Assembly (NCBI GenBank): GCA_003645805.1
Contig: QNCL01000045.1
Span: 1-6,548, forward strand
DNA from: Candidatus Omnitrophota bacterium
Lineage (GTDB): Bacteria > Omnitrophota > 4484-213
Direction: 5' to 3'
Length of the DNA stretch: 6,548 bases
The notes beneath the pieces were generated by a model that worked only from the letters and a program-made list of their open reading frames with translations, did no database searches and had not been told where the DNA came from. Below, piece after piece: positions 1 to 5,158 of the stretch (within the stretch, counting starts at the first letter, position 1; the number at the start of each line of letters is the position of its first letter). The position numbers were made by a program, and so were the translations under genes.

Positions 1-561
1 GCAATTGTAAGGGCAATAAGCAACCAAGTGCGTTTAATTCGCATTCCGGTCTATCAAACAGAGGAACTTGCCAGATACAGGAAAGTAAGCGAAGAACTCC
101 TTCAGGAACTTCAGAGATATCCTACTCTTAAAGAGATCAGTAAGAGGATGCATATCTCTCTGAGGAAGGCAAGAGAGATAAAAGATCTTTCAATGAGCAT
201 CCTTTCTCTGGATAAGTTTATTAATGAGGAGGAAAAGGGGCAATTGGGTGATTTTCTCTCTTCACAAGCAAGTTTGGATGCTCCCACTTCCGATCTTTTC
301 TCTAATACTTTGAGCAAAGACTTTCTTCCTCCTGAATTTGCAGAGATAGAGAATAAGGAAAGGATTGTGCATTTGCTGGAATTGCTTCCTGAGAGAGAAA
401 GGGAGGTGCTTTGTATACGCTATGGATTGCTTCAGGGAAGTGCACATACACTGGAGCAGACAGCAAAGGTTTTTAAGATAAGCAAAGAAAGGGTAAGGCA
501 GGTGGAGAAGAGAGCGATAAATAGATTAAAATTATTTTTGGAGATAGAGAAGGAAGCATAG
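1..561 (+). CDS. Sigma-70 family RNA polymerase sigma factor (C-terminal part, 5' truncated)
   Basis: This is the C-terminal 186 residues of a primary-type sigma factor, the subunit that directs RNA polymerase to promoters. The frame is open from base 1. It begins at the end of region 2.4, where RLIRIPVYQ matches the RTIRIPVHM type of RpoD proteins. Region 3 follows (about residues 18-70, including PTLKEISKRM and SILSLD). A sigma-finger segment (NEEEKGQLGDFLSS, about 75-88) comes next. Region 4 (about 119-177) has LLPEREREVLCIRYGL and a -35-binding helix-turn-helix, TLEQTAKVF-ISKERVRQVEKRA. The linker between the finger and region 4 looks about 15 residues longer than in E. coli RpoD, and the acidic DFIED end of the finger is replaced by DFLSSQ. 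It could therefore be the housekeeping factor of a divergent lineage or a group 2 paralogue. A GTG at 28 is only an internal codon, not the true start. The TAG stop shares its last base with the next tRNA. Confidence 0.93.
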   Translation, partial: AIVRAISNQVRLIRIPVYQTEELARYRKVSEELLQELQRYPTLKEISKRMHISLRKAREIKDLSMSILSLDKFINEEEKGQLGDFLSSQASLDAPTSDLFSNTLSKDFLPPEFAEIENKERIVHLLELLPEREREVLCIRYGLLQGSAHTLEQTAKVFKISKERVRQVEKRAINRLKLFLEIEKEA

Positions 562-637
562 CCCCAATAGCTCAGCAGGATAGAGCACAGGTTTCCTAAA
601 CCTGGTGTCGCCCGTTCGAGTCGGGCTTGGGGCGCCA
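561..637 (+). tRNA. tRNA-Arg(CCT), with encoded CCA
   Basis: A complete 77-nt cloverleaf can be folded by hand. The acceptor stem GCCCCAA (561-567) pairs with TTGGGGC (627-633), followed by discriminator G634 and encoded CCA (635-637). The D stem is GCTC/GAGC (570-573 with 583-586). The anticodon stem CAGGT/ACCTG (588-592 with 600-604) closes the 7-nt loop TTCCTAA, giving anticodon CCT at 595-597, which reads AGG. The variable loop is 605-609. The T stem GCCCG/CGGGC (610-614 with 622-626) carries the loop TTCGAGT. All stems are fully paired. The first base is also the last base of the upstream TAG stop codon, and thi4 starts 24 nt after the CCA. AGG is a frequent arginine codon in the neighbouring genes, so this is likely an important isoacceptor here. 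Confidence 0.97.
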
Positions 638-649
638 GAAGCAAGATTC

Positions 650-656
650 AGGGGTG
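650..656 (+). promoter_or_regulatory. Ribosome binding site fixing the thi4 start
   Basis: AGGGGTG lies 5 nt before the ATG at 662. It supports that start over an in-frame GTG at 605, which would place the first 19 codons inside and just after the tRNA gene. Confidence 0.75.
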
Positions 657-661
657 TTTAT

Positions 662-1444
662 ATGATAGATGATATTCTTATCTCGCGAGCAATAATAGAG
701 GAGTTCAGCAAAGACCTTTTGACCTATCTTGATACAGATGTAGCCATTGCCGGTGCTGGTCCAAGCGGAATATGTGCTGGCTATTATCTCTCCAAGCAAG
801 GAAGAAAGGTGTTGATTCTGGAAAGGAAGTTAAGTGTTGGAGGAGGAATGTGGGGTGGGGGGATGATGTTCAACAAGATAGTAGTGCAGAAGGAAGCAAG
901 GTTTATCCTGGAAGAGTTCGGGATAGTTAGCAGGAGGTATAGACAAGGATATTATGTTGCTGATGCAATAGAGGCTATCTCTACTCTTTGCTCTAAGACA
1001 GTGAAGGCAGGAGCGAAGATTTTTAATCTTATCTCTGTGGAGGATGTGAGGATTGAGCGAGAAAGGGTGAATGGTCTGGTAGTAAATTGGTCTGCTGTAG
1101 AGATGAGCGCTCTGCATATAGATCCCCTTACTCTCTCTGCCAAATTTGTTGTCGATGCCACCGGACACTCTGCAGAGGTGGTGCGTATTCTGGTAAAGAA
1201 GGTAGGGAAGAATCTTTTTACTCCTACAGGAGATATTTTAGGGGAGAAGCCGATGTGGGCAGATAAGGGAGAGGTGGATGTGGTTAAGAACACTCGTGAG
1301 GTTTATCCTAATCTGTATGTAGCAGGAATGTGCGCTAATGCAGTATTTGGCGCACCCCGAATGGGCCCTATATTTGGAGGTATGCTTCTCTCCGGATACA
1401 AGGTAGCAGAGGAGATCGAGAAGAGGTTGAAGAAAGGCAAATAA
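662..1444 (+). CDS. thi4: Thi4-type thiazole synthase, sulfide-dependent (His) form
   Basis: Thi4 makes ADP-thiazole, the precursor of the thiazole half of thiamin, from NAD, glycine and a sulfur source. The 260-residue product has an N-terminal dinucleotide-binding motif, GAGPSG (31-36), with a following ER pair (54-55). The glycine-rich GGGMWGGGMMF (60-70), the DATGHS segment (165-170) and the C-terminal APRMGPIFGGM (231-241) are all typical of the family. The position of the yeast sulfur-donor cysteine (Cys205, in CCMDPN) is His152 here (LHIDPL). Such His enzymes, characterised in methanogens, are catalytic iron-dependent proteins that use sulfide rather than sacrificing their own cysteine. 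This suggests a sulfide-containing, low-oxygen habitat. No thiamin riboswitch fits in the 24 bp after the tRNA, and no other thiamin gene is visible. The related ribose-1,5-bisphosphate isomerase family is the main alternative, but the overall motifs favour Thi4. Confidence 0.92.
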   Translation: MIDDILISRAIIEEFSKDLLTYLDTDVAIAGAGPSGICAGYYLSKQGRKVLILERKLSVGGGMWGGGMMFNKIVVQKEARFILEEFGIVSRRYRQGYYVADAIEAISTLCSKTVKAGAKIFNLISVEDVRIERERVNGLVVNWSAVEMSALHIDPLTLSAKFVVDATGHSAEVVRILVKKVGKNLFTPTGDILGEKPMWADKGEVDVVKNTREVYPNLYVAGMCANAVFGAPRMGPIFGGMLLSGYKVAEEIEKRLKKGK

Positions 1445-1467
1445 AGAAGGCAAAGGTTTTCTTTATT
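1440..1467 (+). terminator. AT-rich stem-loop at the end of thi4, possible weak terminator
   Basis: AATAAAGAA (1440-1448) and TTCTTTATT (1459-1467) form a perfect 9-bp stem around a 10-nt loop, and the 5' arm spans the thi4 stop codon. The stem is AT-rich and is followed by CCTCTCTTATG rather than a clean T run. It may slow or partly end transcription but is not a convincing intrinsic terminator. Confidence 0.3.
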
Positions 1468-1476
1468 CCTCTCTTA

Positions 1477-1496
1477 TGTGGATAACTTGTGGATAA
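1477..1496 (-). promoter_or_regulatory. Two tandem perfect DnaA boxes
   Basis: TGTGGATAA occurs at 1477-1485 and again at 1488-1496. On the minus strand both read TTATCCACA, the consensus high-affinity binding site of the replication initiator DnaA. The 11-bp unit TGTGGATAACT is exactly repeated, so the boxes lie one helical turn apart on the same face of the DNA. They sit in the noncoding gap between thi4 and the charged secreted protein. They may serve as a DnaA regulatory or titration site; no dnaA, dnaN, rpmH or parAB gene is in view to support an origin. The sequence match is certain, the function is inferred. Confidence 0.6.
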
Positions 1497-1569
1497 CTTG
1501 GAGAAAAGTAAAGATTTTTCAAAAACCCTGAATAAGGAGATTTAAGATCAGTTCAGAACCGGATAAGAA

Positions 1570-2373
1570 ATGAGAAGGTTGAAAGAGAGTAGAAAAAGAG
1601 GGATTTTGTTGCTTCTTTCTGCCTTGATTTTTTTCTCGGGGGGAGAAGTGCTTTATGCAGAAAAAAAGCAAGAGGTAAAGGCAGGAAGGTTAAGCAAGGC
1701 AATCTTCCATTATGAACTGGGAAGAAGTCTCTTTCTTTCCCGTAAGTATGCTAAAGCCAAGGAGGAATTCAGGTTAGCCATCCAGTTGGATACGGGTAAA
1801 CGCAAATCTGTCTCTCGTCTCTCGCGGATGTATCTGAAGAAAATAGAGAGATGGGAAAAGAGGAAGATTAAAGAATTGAGGAAGAGGAAAAGAGAGGAGG
1901 AGATTGCTCGCAAAAGAAGGAGGATATTAGCAAAGAGGGAGAAGAAGAGAGAAAGGGAGGTTGTGCGCACGAGCAAGAAGGTAGAGGAAAGGTTGAAAGA
2001 AAGGAAGAAGAGAAAGAAAGAGAGGAGAGCAAGATTCAAGAGGGCAGAGTTAGAGAGCGGGCAGGAGAGGGTAGTAAAGGTAAAAAGGAAAGAGAAAAAG
2101 GAGAAAGAGGTTTGTGTTTCGGCAGTCAGAGCAGGTTCAGAGGAATCTTTTGATCTTCTTCCTTCTATCCTCAACGACTACCCTGAACTGAAGAAAAAAG
2201 CAGAGGTTAATCTTCATTACCGTCGGGCAAGAGAGTATCTTAAACAGAAAAAACTTCGCAAAGCAATAGCAGAGTTTGAACTGGTAAAGTCAAAGATCGA
2301 TAGAGAACATCCTTACTTTATCCCTTGCATAATATATATTAAACAAGCGAAGACATTAATGAGCGAGCAGTGA
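1570..2373 (+). CDS. Secreted, highly charged TPR-like protein of unknown function
   Basis: I do not recognise a named family. The 267-residue product starts with a Sec-type signal peptide: a basic n-region (MRRLKESRKRG), a hydrophobic core (about 12-22) and a probable cleavage site after LYA at residue 30. Residues 41-74 look like a TPR-type helical hairpin (HYELGRSLFLSRKYAKAKEEFRL). A second one lies near 212-245 (NLHYRRAREYLKQKKLRKAIAEFEL). Between them, residues 91-182 are almost only K, R and E, predicted as a long charged helix or disordered linker and strongly basic overall. The ATG is the only sensible start: an in-frame TAA lies 6 bases upstream. Its ribosome binding site is weak (GGATAAG just upstream); a better AAGGAGA at 1534-1540 is too far away. 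It runs into the atpZ-like gene with 2 bp between stop and next start, implying co-transcription with the ATP synthase genes. A scaffolding or envelope role is possible but unproven. Confidence 0.8.
   Translation: MRRLKESRKRGILLLLSALIFFSGGEVLYAEKKQEVKAGRLSKAIFHYELGRSLFLSRKYAKAKEEFRLAIQLDTGKRKSVSRLSRMYLKKIERWEKRKIKELRKRKREEEIARKRRRILAKREKKREREVVRTSKKVEERLKERKKRKKERRARFKRAELESGQERVVKVKRKEKKEKEVCVSAVRAGSEESFDLLPSILNDYPELKKKAEVNLHYRRAREYLKQKKLRKAIAEFELVKSKIDREHPYFIPCIIYIKQAKTLMSEQ
1878..2110 (+). other. Polypurine-rich stretch within the charged-protein gene
   Basis: Several uninterrupted purine runs lie on the + strand: 1878-1903 (26 nt), 1932-1960 (29 nt), 1995-2029 (35 nt) and 2082-2110 (29 nt). 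They follow from the K/R/E codons AAA, AAG, AGA, AGG, GAA and GAG, but tracts this long can also form triplex DNA or stable R-loops. No exact tandem repeat is seen. Confidence 0.7.
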
Positions 2374-2375
2374 AG

Positions 2376-2585
2376 ATGTCTTTCTCCCCTTCAAAGAATT
2401 TCTTTTATTACCTAGGTTTGATTACTCAGATAGGGTTTACGATGGCTTTTATTATTCTCTCCTGCCTGGCTCTGGGTGTCTTCCTGGATAGAAAACTAAA
2501 TACCGGTTGGCTAATGACTATTATATCCCTGCTGATCGGAATTGGAGCAGGGTTTTATAGTTGCTATCTCCTGTTGATGAAGTAG
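2376..2585 (+). CDS. atpZ: AtpZ/AtpI family membrane protein of the F-type ATP synthase operon
   Basis: This is a 69-residue protein with two transmembrane helices (about 15-36 and 45-67) joined by the short loop GVFLDRKLNTG. That hairpin, with GxxLDRxLxTG before and GIGAGFYSCY inside the second helix, is the hallmark of the small AtpZ-type proteins encoded ahead of atpB. Members of this family are proposed to help assemble the rotor ring or to work with AtpI in magnesium or calcium transport; the role is not settled. I chose the ATG at 2376, 2 bp after the upstream stop. A GTG at 2370, overlapping that stop, would add two residues and cannot be excluded; neither start has a clear Shine-Dalgarno sequence. 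The position, followed by an atpI-like gene and atpB, strongly supports the assignment. Confidence 0.82.
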   Translation: MSFSPSKNFFYYLGLITQIGFTMAFIILSCLALGVFLDRKLNTGWLMTIISLLIGIGAGFYSCYLLLMK

Positions 2586-2596
2586 GTGCCTGAACT

Positions 2597-2857
2597 ATGG
2601 ATGTCCTTCTGGGATTGGTAATAGGAGGGTGTTTGGGAATGATTAATTTTGCTCTTCTGCAAAGACAGGTAAACAAAGTTATGCAAACAGGAGGAAGAGG
2701 GATGGTTATAGGGTATCTGGGCAGATATCTTCTTCAAGGTTTGGTATTGTTTGCCTGTCTGTTTTTAAAAGGAATTGTTTTCTTTCTATCCGCAGTGGCA
2801 GGACTGCTGATAGGATTTTATTCTACCCTGACAAAGCAGGTGTTGAGACACAGATGA
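2597..2857 (+). CDS. atpI: ATP synthase subunit I-like membrane protein (AtpI)
   Basis: This 86-residue hydrophobic protein probably has three membrane segments (about 3-22, 40-58 and 60-77). The N-terminal GLVIGGCLGMINFALLQRQ fits the GxxxGxxNFxLL pattern of the ATP synthase I family, and Arg43 lies at the start of the second helix as is common there. Subunit I proteins assist assembly of the c-ring and are not part of the finished enzyme. The ATG is preceded by TAGGTG (2583-2588) at 8 nt, a reasonable ribosome binding site that overlaps the atpZ stop codon, so translation of the two is probably linked. The assignment rests on size, topology and position before atpB more than on strong motifs. 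Confidence 0.75.
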   Translation: MDVLLGLVIGGCLGMINFALLQRQVNKVMQTGGRGMVIGYLGRYLLQGLVLFACLFLKGIVFFLSAVAGLLIGFYSTLTKQVLRHR

Positions 2858-2896
2858 GAAAAGTATAAGGGAGTAGTCAGGTAATAGGCGAGACCT

Positions 2897-3619
2897 GTGA
2901 TTAGCATTCCTCAGATAACAACTAAGAAAATCTTTGTGGGTGAGGTTCCTTTAACTTTTAACCCTCAAACTTTGATTACCACTATCTTTCTATCTCTATG
3001 CCTGACTTTACTCGCTTCTCTTTTTTCTCGTTCCCTAACTATGTTTCCTTCTCGCAGGCAATGCCTGATAGAGATATTTCTTCAAGGTTTTAGAAGGATG
3101 GTAGAGGAAGGGTTGGGCGAGGATTGGAAGAAATTTTATCCTCTCATTACCACTCTCTTCGTGTTCGTTCTCTTCTGTAATTGGATAGGGGTGGTTCCCG
3201 GGATAAAAGCCCCCACTGCCGACCTTAATACCTGTTTGGGGTTAGGCTTGATGGTTTTCTTTATTAGTCATTTTTCTGCTCTCAGAAAGATAGGGTTTAG
3301 AAGATATCTTAAGAAATACTTTTCTCCTTTTCCTCTTCTCTTTCCTCTTAATTTAATCTCAGAATTGGGCAAGGTTATCTCCCACTCTTTTCGTTTGTTT
3401 GGAAATATGTTTGGTGGAGGAATTATCTTTGCTGTAGTTGGCCCAATAGTGTTTGAGATAAGCAAGAGTATAGGAATATCCCCCTTTCTAACTTCCCCTT
3501 TCCTTCTTCTTTTATTCCTTATTCTTCAGGCTTTCTTTGGCTTGTTTATCGGTACAGTGCAGGCTTTTGTTTTCTCTGTTCTAGCATTGACTTATATCGC
3601 TTTTGCCCGTGAAGAGTGA
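2897..3619 (+). CDS. atpB: F-type ATP synthase subunit a
   Basis: Subunit a forms the stationary proton or sodium half-channels next to the c-ring in the membrane F0 sector. The 240-residue product has the family's hydrophobic layout, with helices near 25-45, 83-100, 111-128, 171-188, 197-218 and 220-237. The diagnostic segment SHSFRLFGNMFGGG (162-175) contains the essential arginine, Arg166 (E. coli Arg210), and VQAFVFSVLALTYI (221-234) contains the conserved Gln222. The acidic residue usual after RLFGNM.. (E. coli Glu219) is Gly175 here, and the His245 position appears to be Gly215. The start is a GTG with AGGCGAG 4 nt upstream; no in-frame ATG lies nearby and the N-terminal length fits the family. 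It is the last gene of the atpZ-atpI-atpB run; the expected atpE does not follow. Confidence 0.95.
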   Translation: MISIPQITTKKIFVGEVPLTFNPQTLITTIFLSLCLTLLASLFSRSLTMFPSRRQCLIEIFLQGFRRMVEEGLGEDWKKFYPLITTLFVFVLFCNWIGVVPGIKAPTADLNTCLGLGLMVFFISHFSALRKIGFRRYLKKYFSPFPLLFPLNLISELGKVISHSFRLFGNMFGGGIIFAVVGPIVFEISKSIGISPFLTSPFLLLLFLILQAFFGLFIGTVQAFVFSVLALTYIAFAREE

Positions 3620-3644
3620 AGGGGGAATCCAGAGGAAAAGGAAA

Positions 3645-3660
3645 CAATCTCAGGAGATTG
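3645..3660 (+). other. Small inverted repeat between atpB and dapL
   Basis: CAATCTC and GAGATTG are exact inverted repeats separated by AG. As RNA they would fold as a 6-bp stem with the tetraloop CAGG. No T run follows, so it is unlikely to be a terminator; it may be chance or an mRNA processing element. The rest of the 90-bp gap shows nothing recognisable. Confidence 0.25.
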
Positions 3661-3709
3661 AGGAATGTTGGAAACCCACGATTTAAGAAGAGGTTAAGAG
3701 AAAGGGACA

Positions 3710-4864
3710 ATGAATATTTCTCTTTCCCATCGCTTAAAAAAACTCCCTCCCTATCTCTTTAGTGAACTTGGCTACTTAAAAGAAGAGATACAAAAGCAGG
3801 GAAAGGATGTTATTGACTTAGGAGTAGGAGACCCTGATCTTCCCACTCCTGAACCTATAGTCAAACAACTATGTGTGCAAGCAAGAAAAAAAGAGAATCA
3901 GTTTTATTCTTCGCCCCGAGGCTTGTTTGAACTTCGTCAGGCGATAAGTGAATGGTATAGAAAAAGATTTAACATCTTTTTAGATCCAGAAACAGAGGTT
4001 TTGCCTTTAATAGGCTCTAAAGAAGGAATTGCTCATCTACCTTTAGCCTTTCTTAATCCCCAGGATTTGACCTTAGTTCCCGACCCCGCTTATCCTCCTT
4101 ACAGAACGGGAACGATATTAGCCGGAGGCATTCCCTACTCCCTTCCTCTCTTACGAGAAAATAGATTTCTTCCCGCATTGAACAAAATAAGAAAGGAGAT
4201 TGCCCAGAGAGCAAAGATTCTTTTCCTTAACTATCCTAACAACCCCACTTCTGCCTTTGCTCCTGCTGATTTTTTGAAAGAGGTGGTAGAGTTTGCCAAG
4301 AGGTATGAAATTATTGTCTGCTATGACAATGCCTATTCGGAGATATACTTTGATAACCTGCGACCAGGGAGTTTTTTGGAGATAAAAGGGGCTAAGGATG
4401 TAGGAGTAGAGTTTCATTCTCTCTCCAAGACCTATAATATGAGCGGTTGGCGAATAGGCTGGGTATGCGGAAATAGAGAGGTTATCGAAGCACTGGCGAA
4501 GGTCAAGTCTAATATCGATTCCGGTTTATTCTTGGCTATCCAGAGAGCAGGGATAGTTGCCTTATCCTTGGAGAATAAAAAGGAAAGAGAGGTATATAAA
4601 CGCAGAAGAGATGTAATGCTTGAGGGTTTGAGGAGTTTGGGCTTTGAGGTAGAGGAGGCAAAGGCAACCTTTTATCTCTGGGTGCATTTACCCAAAAACT
4701 TTACCTCTTCTTTGGAGTTTTCTCAAAAACTACTAAAAGAACAGGGGGTAATGGTGACTCCCGGAGTAGGGTTTGGAGAGTATGGAGAGGGATATTTCAG
4801 GGTTGCTTTGACTGTCTCTGAGAGCAGATTAAAAGAGGCGATAGAACGAATAAGATTATTTTGA
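3710..4864 (+). CDS. dapL: LL-diaminopimelate aminotransferase (DapL)
   Basis: DapL converts tetrahydrodipicolinate with glutamate straight to LL-diaminopimelate. This is the one-step route to the peptidoglycan cross-linker and to lysine, bypassing the acylated DapD/C/E steps. The 384-residue product is a full-length class I/II PLP aminotransferase. It shows LPPYLFSEL near the N-terminus, DLGVGDPDLPTP (36-47), IGSKEGIAHLPLAFLNP (101-117), PDPAYPPY (124-131), NYPNNPT (174-180), Asp206 for the PLP ring nitrogen, and the Schiff-base lysine Lys240 in HSLSKTYNMSGWRIGW. Arg364, in YFRVALT, is the expected carboxylate-binding arginine. IGSKEGIAH and KSNIDSG are typical of the DapL group found in Firmicutes and methanogens, rather than of aspartate aminotransferases in general. 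The ATG has AAAGGG a few bases upstream. No other dap gene is near. Substrate specificity is inferred from sequence similarity. Confidence 0.9.
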   Translation: MNISLSHRLKKLPPYLFSELGYLKEEIQKQGKDVIDLGVGDPDLPTPEPIVKQLCVQARKKENQFYSSPRGLFELRQAISEWYRKRFNIFLDPETEVLPLIGSKEGIAHLPLAFLNPQDLTLVPDPAYPPYRTGTILAGGIPYSLPLLRENRFLPALNKIRKEIAQRAKILFLNYPNNPTSAFAPADFLKEVVEFAKRYEIIVCYDNAYSEIYFDNLRPGSFLEIKGAKDVGVEFHSLSKTYNMSGWRIGWVCGNREVIEALAKVKSNIDSGLFLAIQRAGIVALSLENKKEREVYKRRRDVMLEGLRSLGFEVEEAKATFYLWVHLPKNFTSSLEFSQKLLKEQGVMVTPGVGFGEYGEGYFRVALTVSESRLKEAIERIRLF

Positions 4865-4919
4865 TGAGGAATAAAATATTCTCTACTTCGGGTTGTCATT
4901 TACTTTAAGGAATGGAGAT

Positions 4920-4978
4920 AAAATTTATTTATTGTAATAAACATTTTACCTTGACAAAACCTACATAGCCAGTATAAT
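4920..4978 (+). promoter_or_regulatory. Consensus sigma-70 promoter with AT-rich upstream element
   Basis: TTGACA (4951-4956) and TATAAT (4973-4978) are perfect -35 and -10 hexamers with a 16-bp spacer. Transcription would start near 4985. The bases just upstream (4920-4948) are almost all A/T, like an UP element that contacts the alpha subunit. The same bases can form a weak AT-rich hairpin. This predicts strong constitutive-type expression of the downstream coiled-coil gene, with a leader of about 170 nt. Confidence 0.85.
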
Positions 4979-5063
4979 ATGCGAACAGAGATAAAATTAG
5001 ATTTTTAGAGGAGTTTTTACAATAGGGTTTTTATTTTGTATTGCGGAATATTAAAGGATTTCT

Positions 5064-5117
5064 ATGTTCTTTGATTTTGGTGGAAGGGGAAGAAATAAAT
5101 GTAATTTAGGACTCTGA
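5064..5117 (+). CDS. Candidate 17-codon leader ORF upstream of the coiled-coil gene
   Basis: An ATG at 5064 is preceded at 5 nt by AAAGGA (5053-5058), a better ribosome binding site than that of the main gene. It encodes MFFDFGGRGRNKCNLGL and stops at TGA 5115-5117, which lies in the base of the hairpin at 5114-5146. A ribosome finishing here would open that hairpin, so the ORF could act as a translational switch. It shows no run of one amino acid of the classical attenuator kind. It may equally be chance. Confidence 0.3.
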   Translation: MFFDFGGRGRNKCNLGL

Positions 5118-5146
5118 TTAACTTCTTTAATAAGAAGTTCAATCAG
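5114..5146 (+). promoter_or_regulatory. Strong leader hairpin before the coiled-coil gene
   Basis: CTGATTAACTTCTT (5114-5127) pairs with AAGAAGTT (5132-5139) and AATCAG (5141-5146), giving 14 base pairs with one bulged C (5140) and loop TAAT. It ends 12 nt before the ATG at 5159, and its 3' base overlaps the only weak ribosome binding sequence, AGTGG (5145-5149). The following TGGTTTCAAAAA is not a terminator T run, so control of translation or mRNA stability is more likely than termination. Confidence 0.55.
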
Positions 5147-5158
5147 TGGTTTCAAAAA

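Noticed and set aside
432..644. Minus-strand open frame across the tRNA
   Set aside because: It is antisense to the sigma gene and tRNA; frames of this kind over tRNA genes are a common false gene call.
605..661. A GTG at 605 could extend Thi4 by 19 residues
   Set aside because: It lies inside the tRNA gene. The added residues do not resemble Thi4, and a good ribosome binding site precedes the ATG at 662.
638..661. Thiamin (TPP) riboswitch ahead of thi4
   Set aside because: Only 24 bp separate the tRNA from the start codon, far too short for the aptamer.
1445..1569. Intergenic region as a complete replication origin
   Set aside because: Only two DnaA boxes are present, no convincing unwinding element or replication gene is next to them, and genes on both sides run in the same direction.
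1710..2174. Long minus-strand open frame opposite the charged protein
   Set aside because: It is rich in Ser, Leu and Phe as expected for the complement of K/R/E codons, and it lacks its own ribosome binding site or family motif.
3658..3686. Promoter for dapL (TTGAGG, 17 bp, ATTTAA)
   Set aside because: The -10 match is poor and nothing else supports it; dapL could be read through from the atp genes.
3665..3697. Short ATG frame of 10 codons as a remnant of atpE
   Set aside because: The peptide is hydrophilic and has no resemblance to the two-helix, glycine-rich subunit c.
4920..4947. AT-rich hairpin as a terminator after dapL
   Set aside because: The stem is made only of A-T pairs with a 2-nt bulge and no following T run; it is better explained as an AT-rich promoter upstream element.
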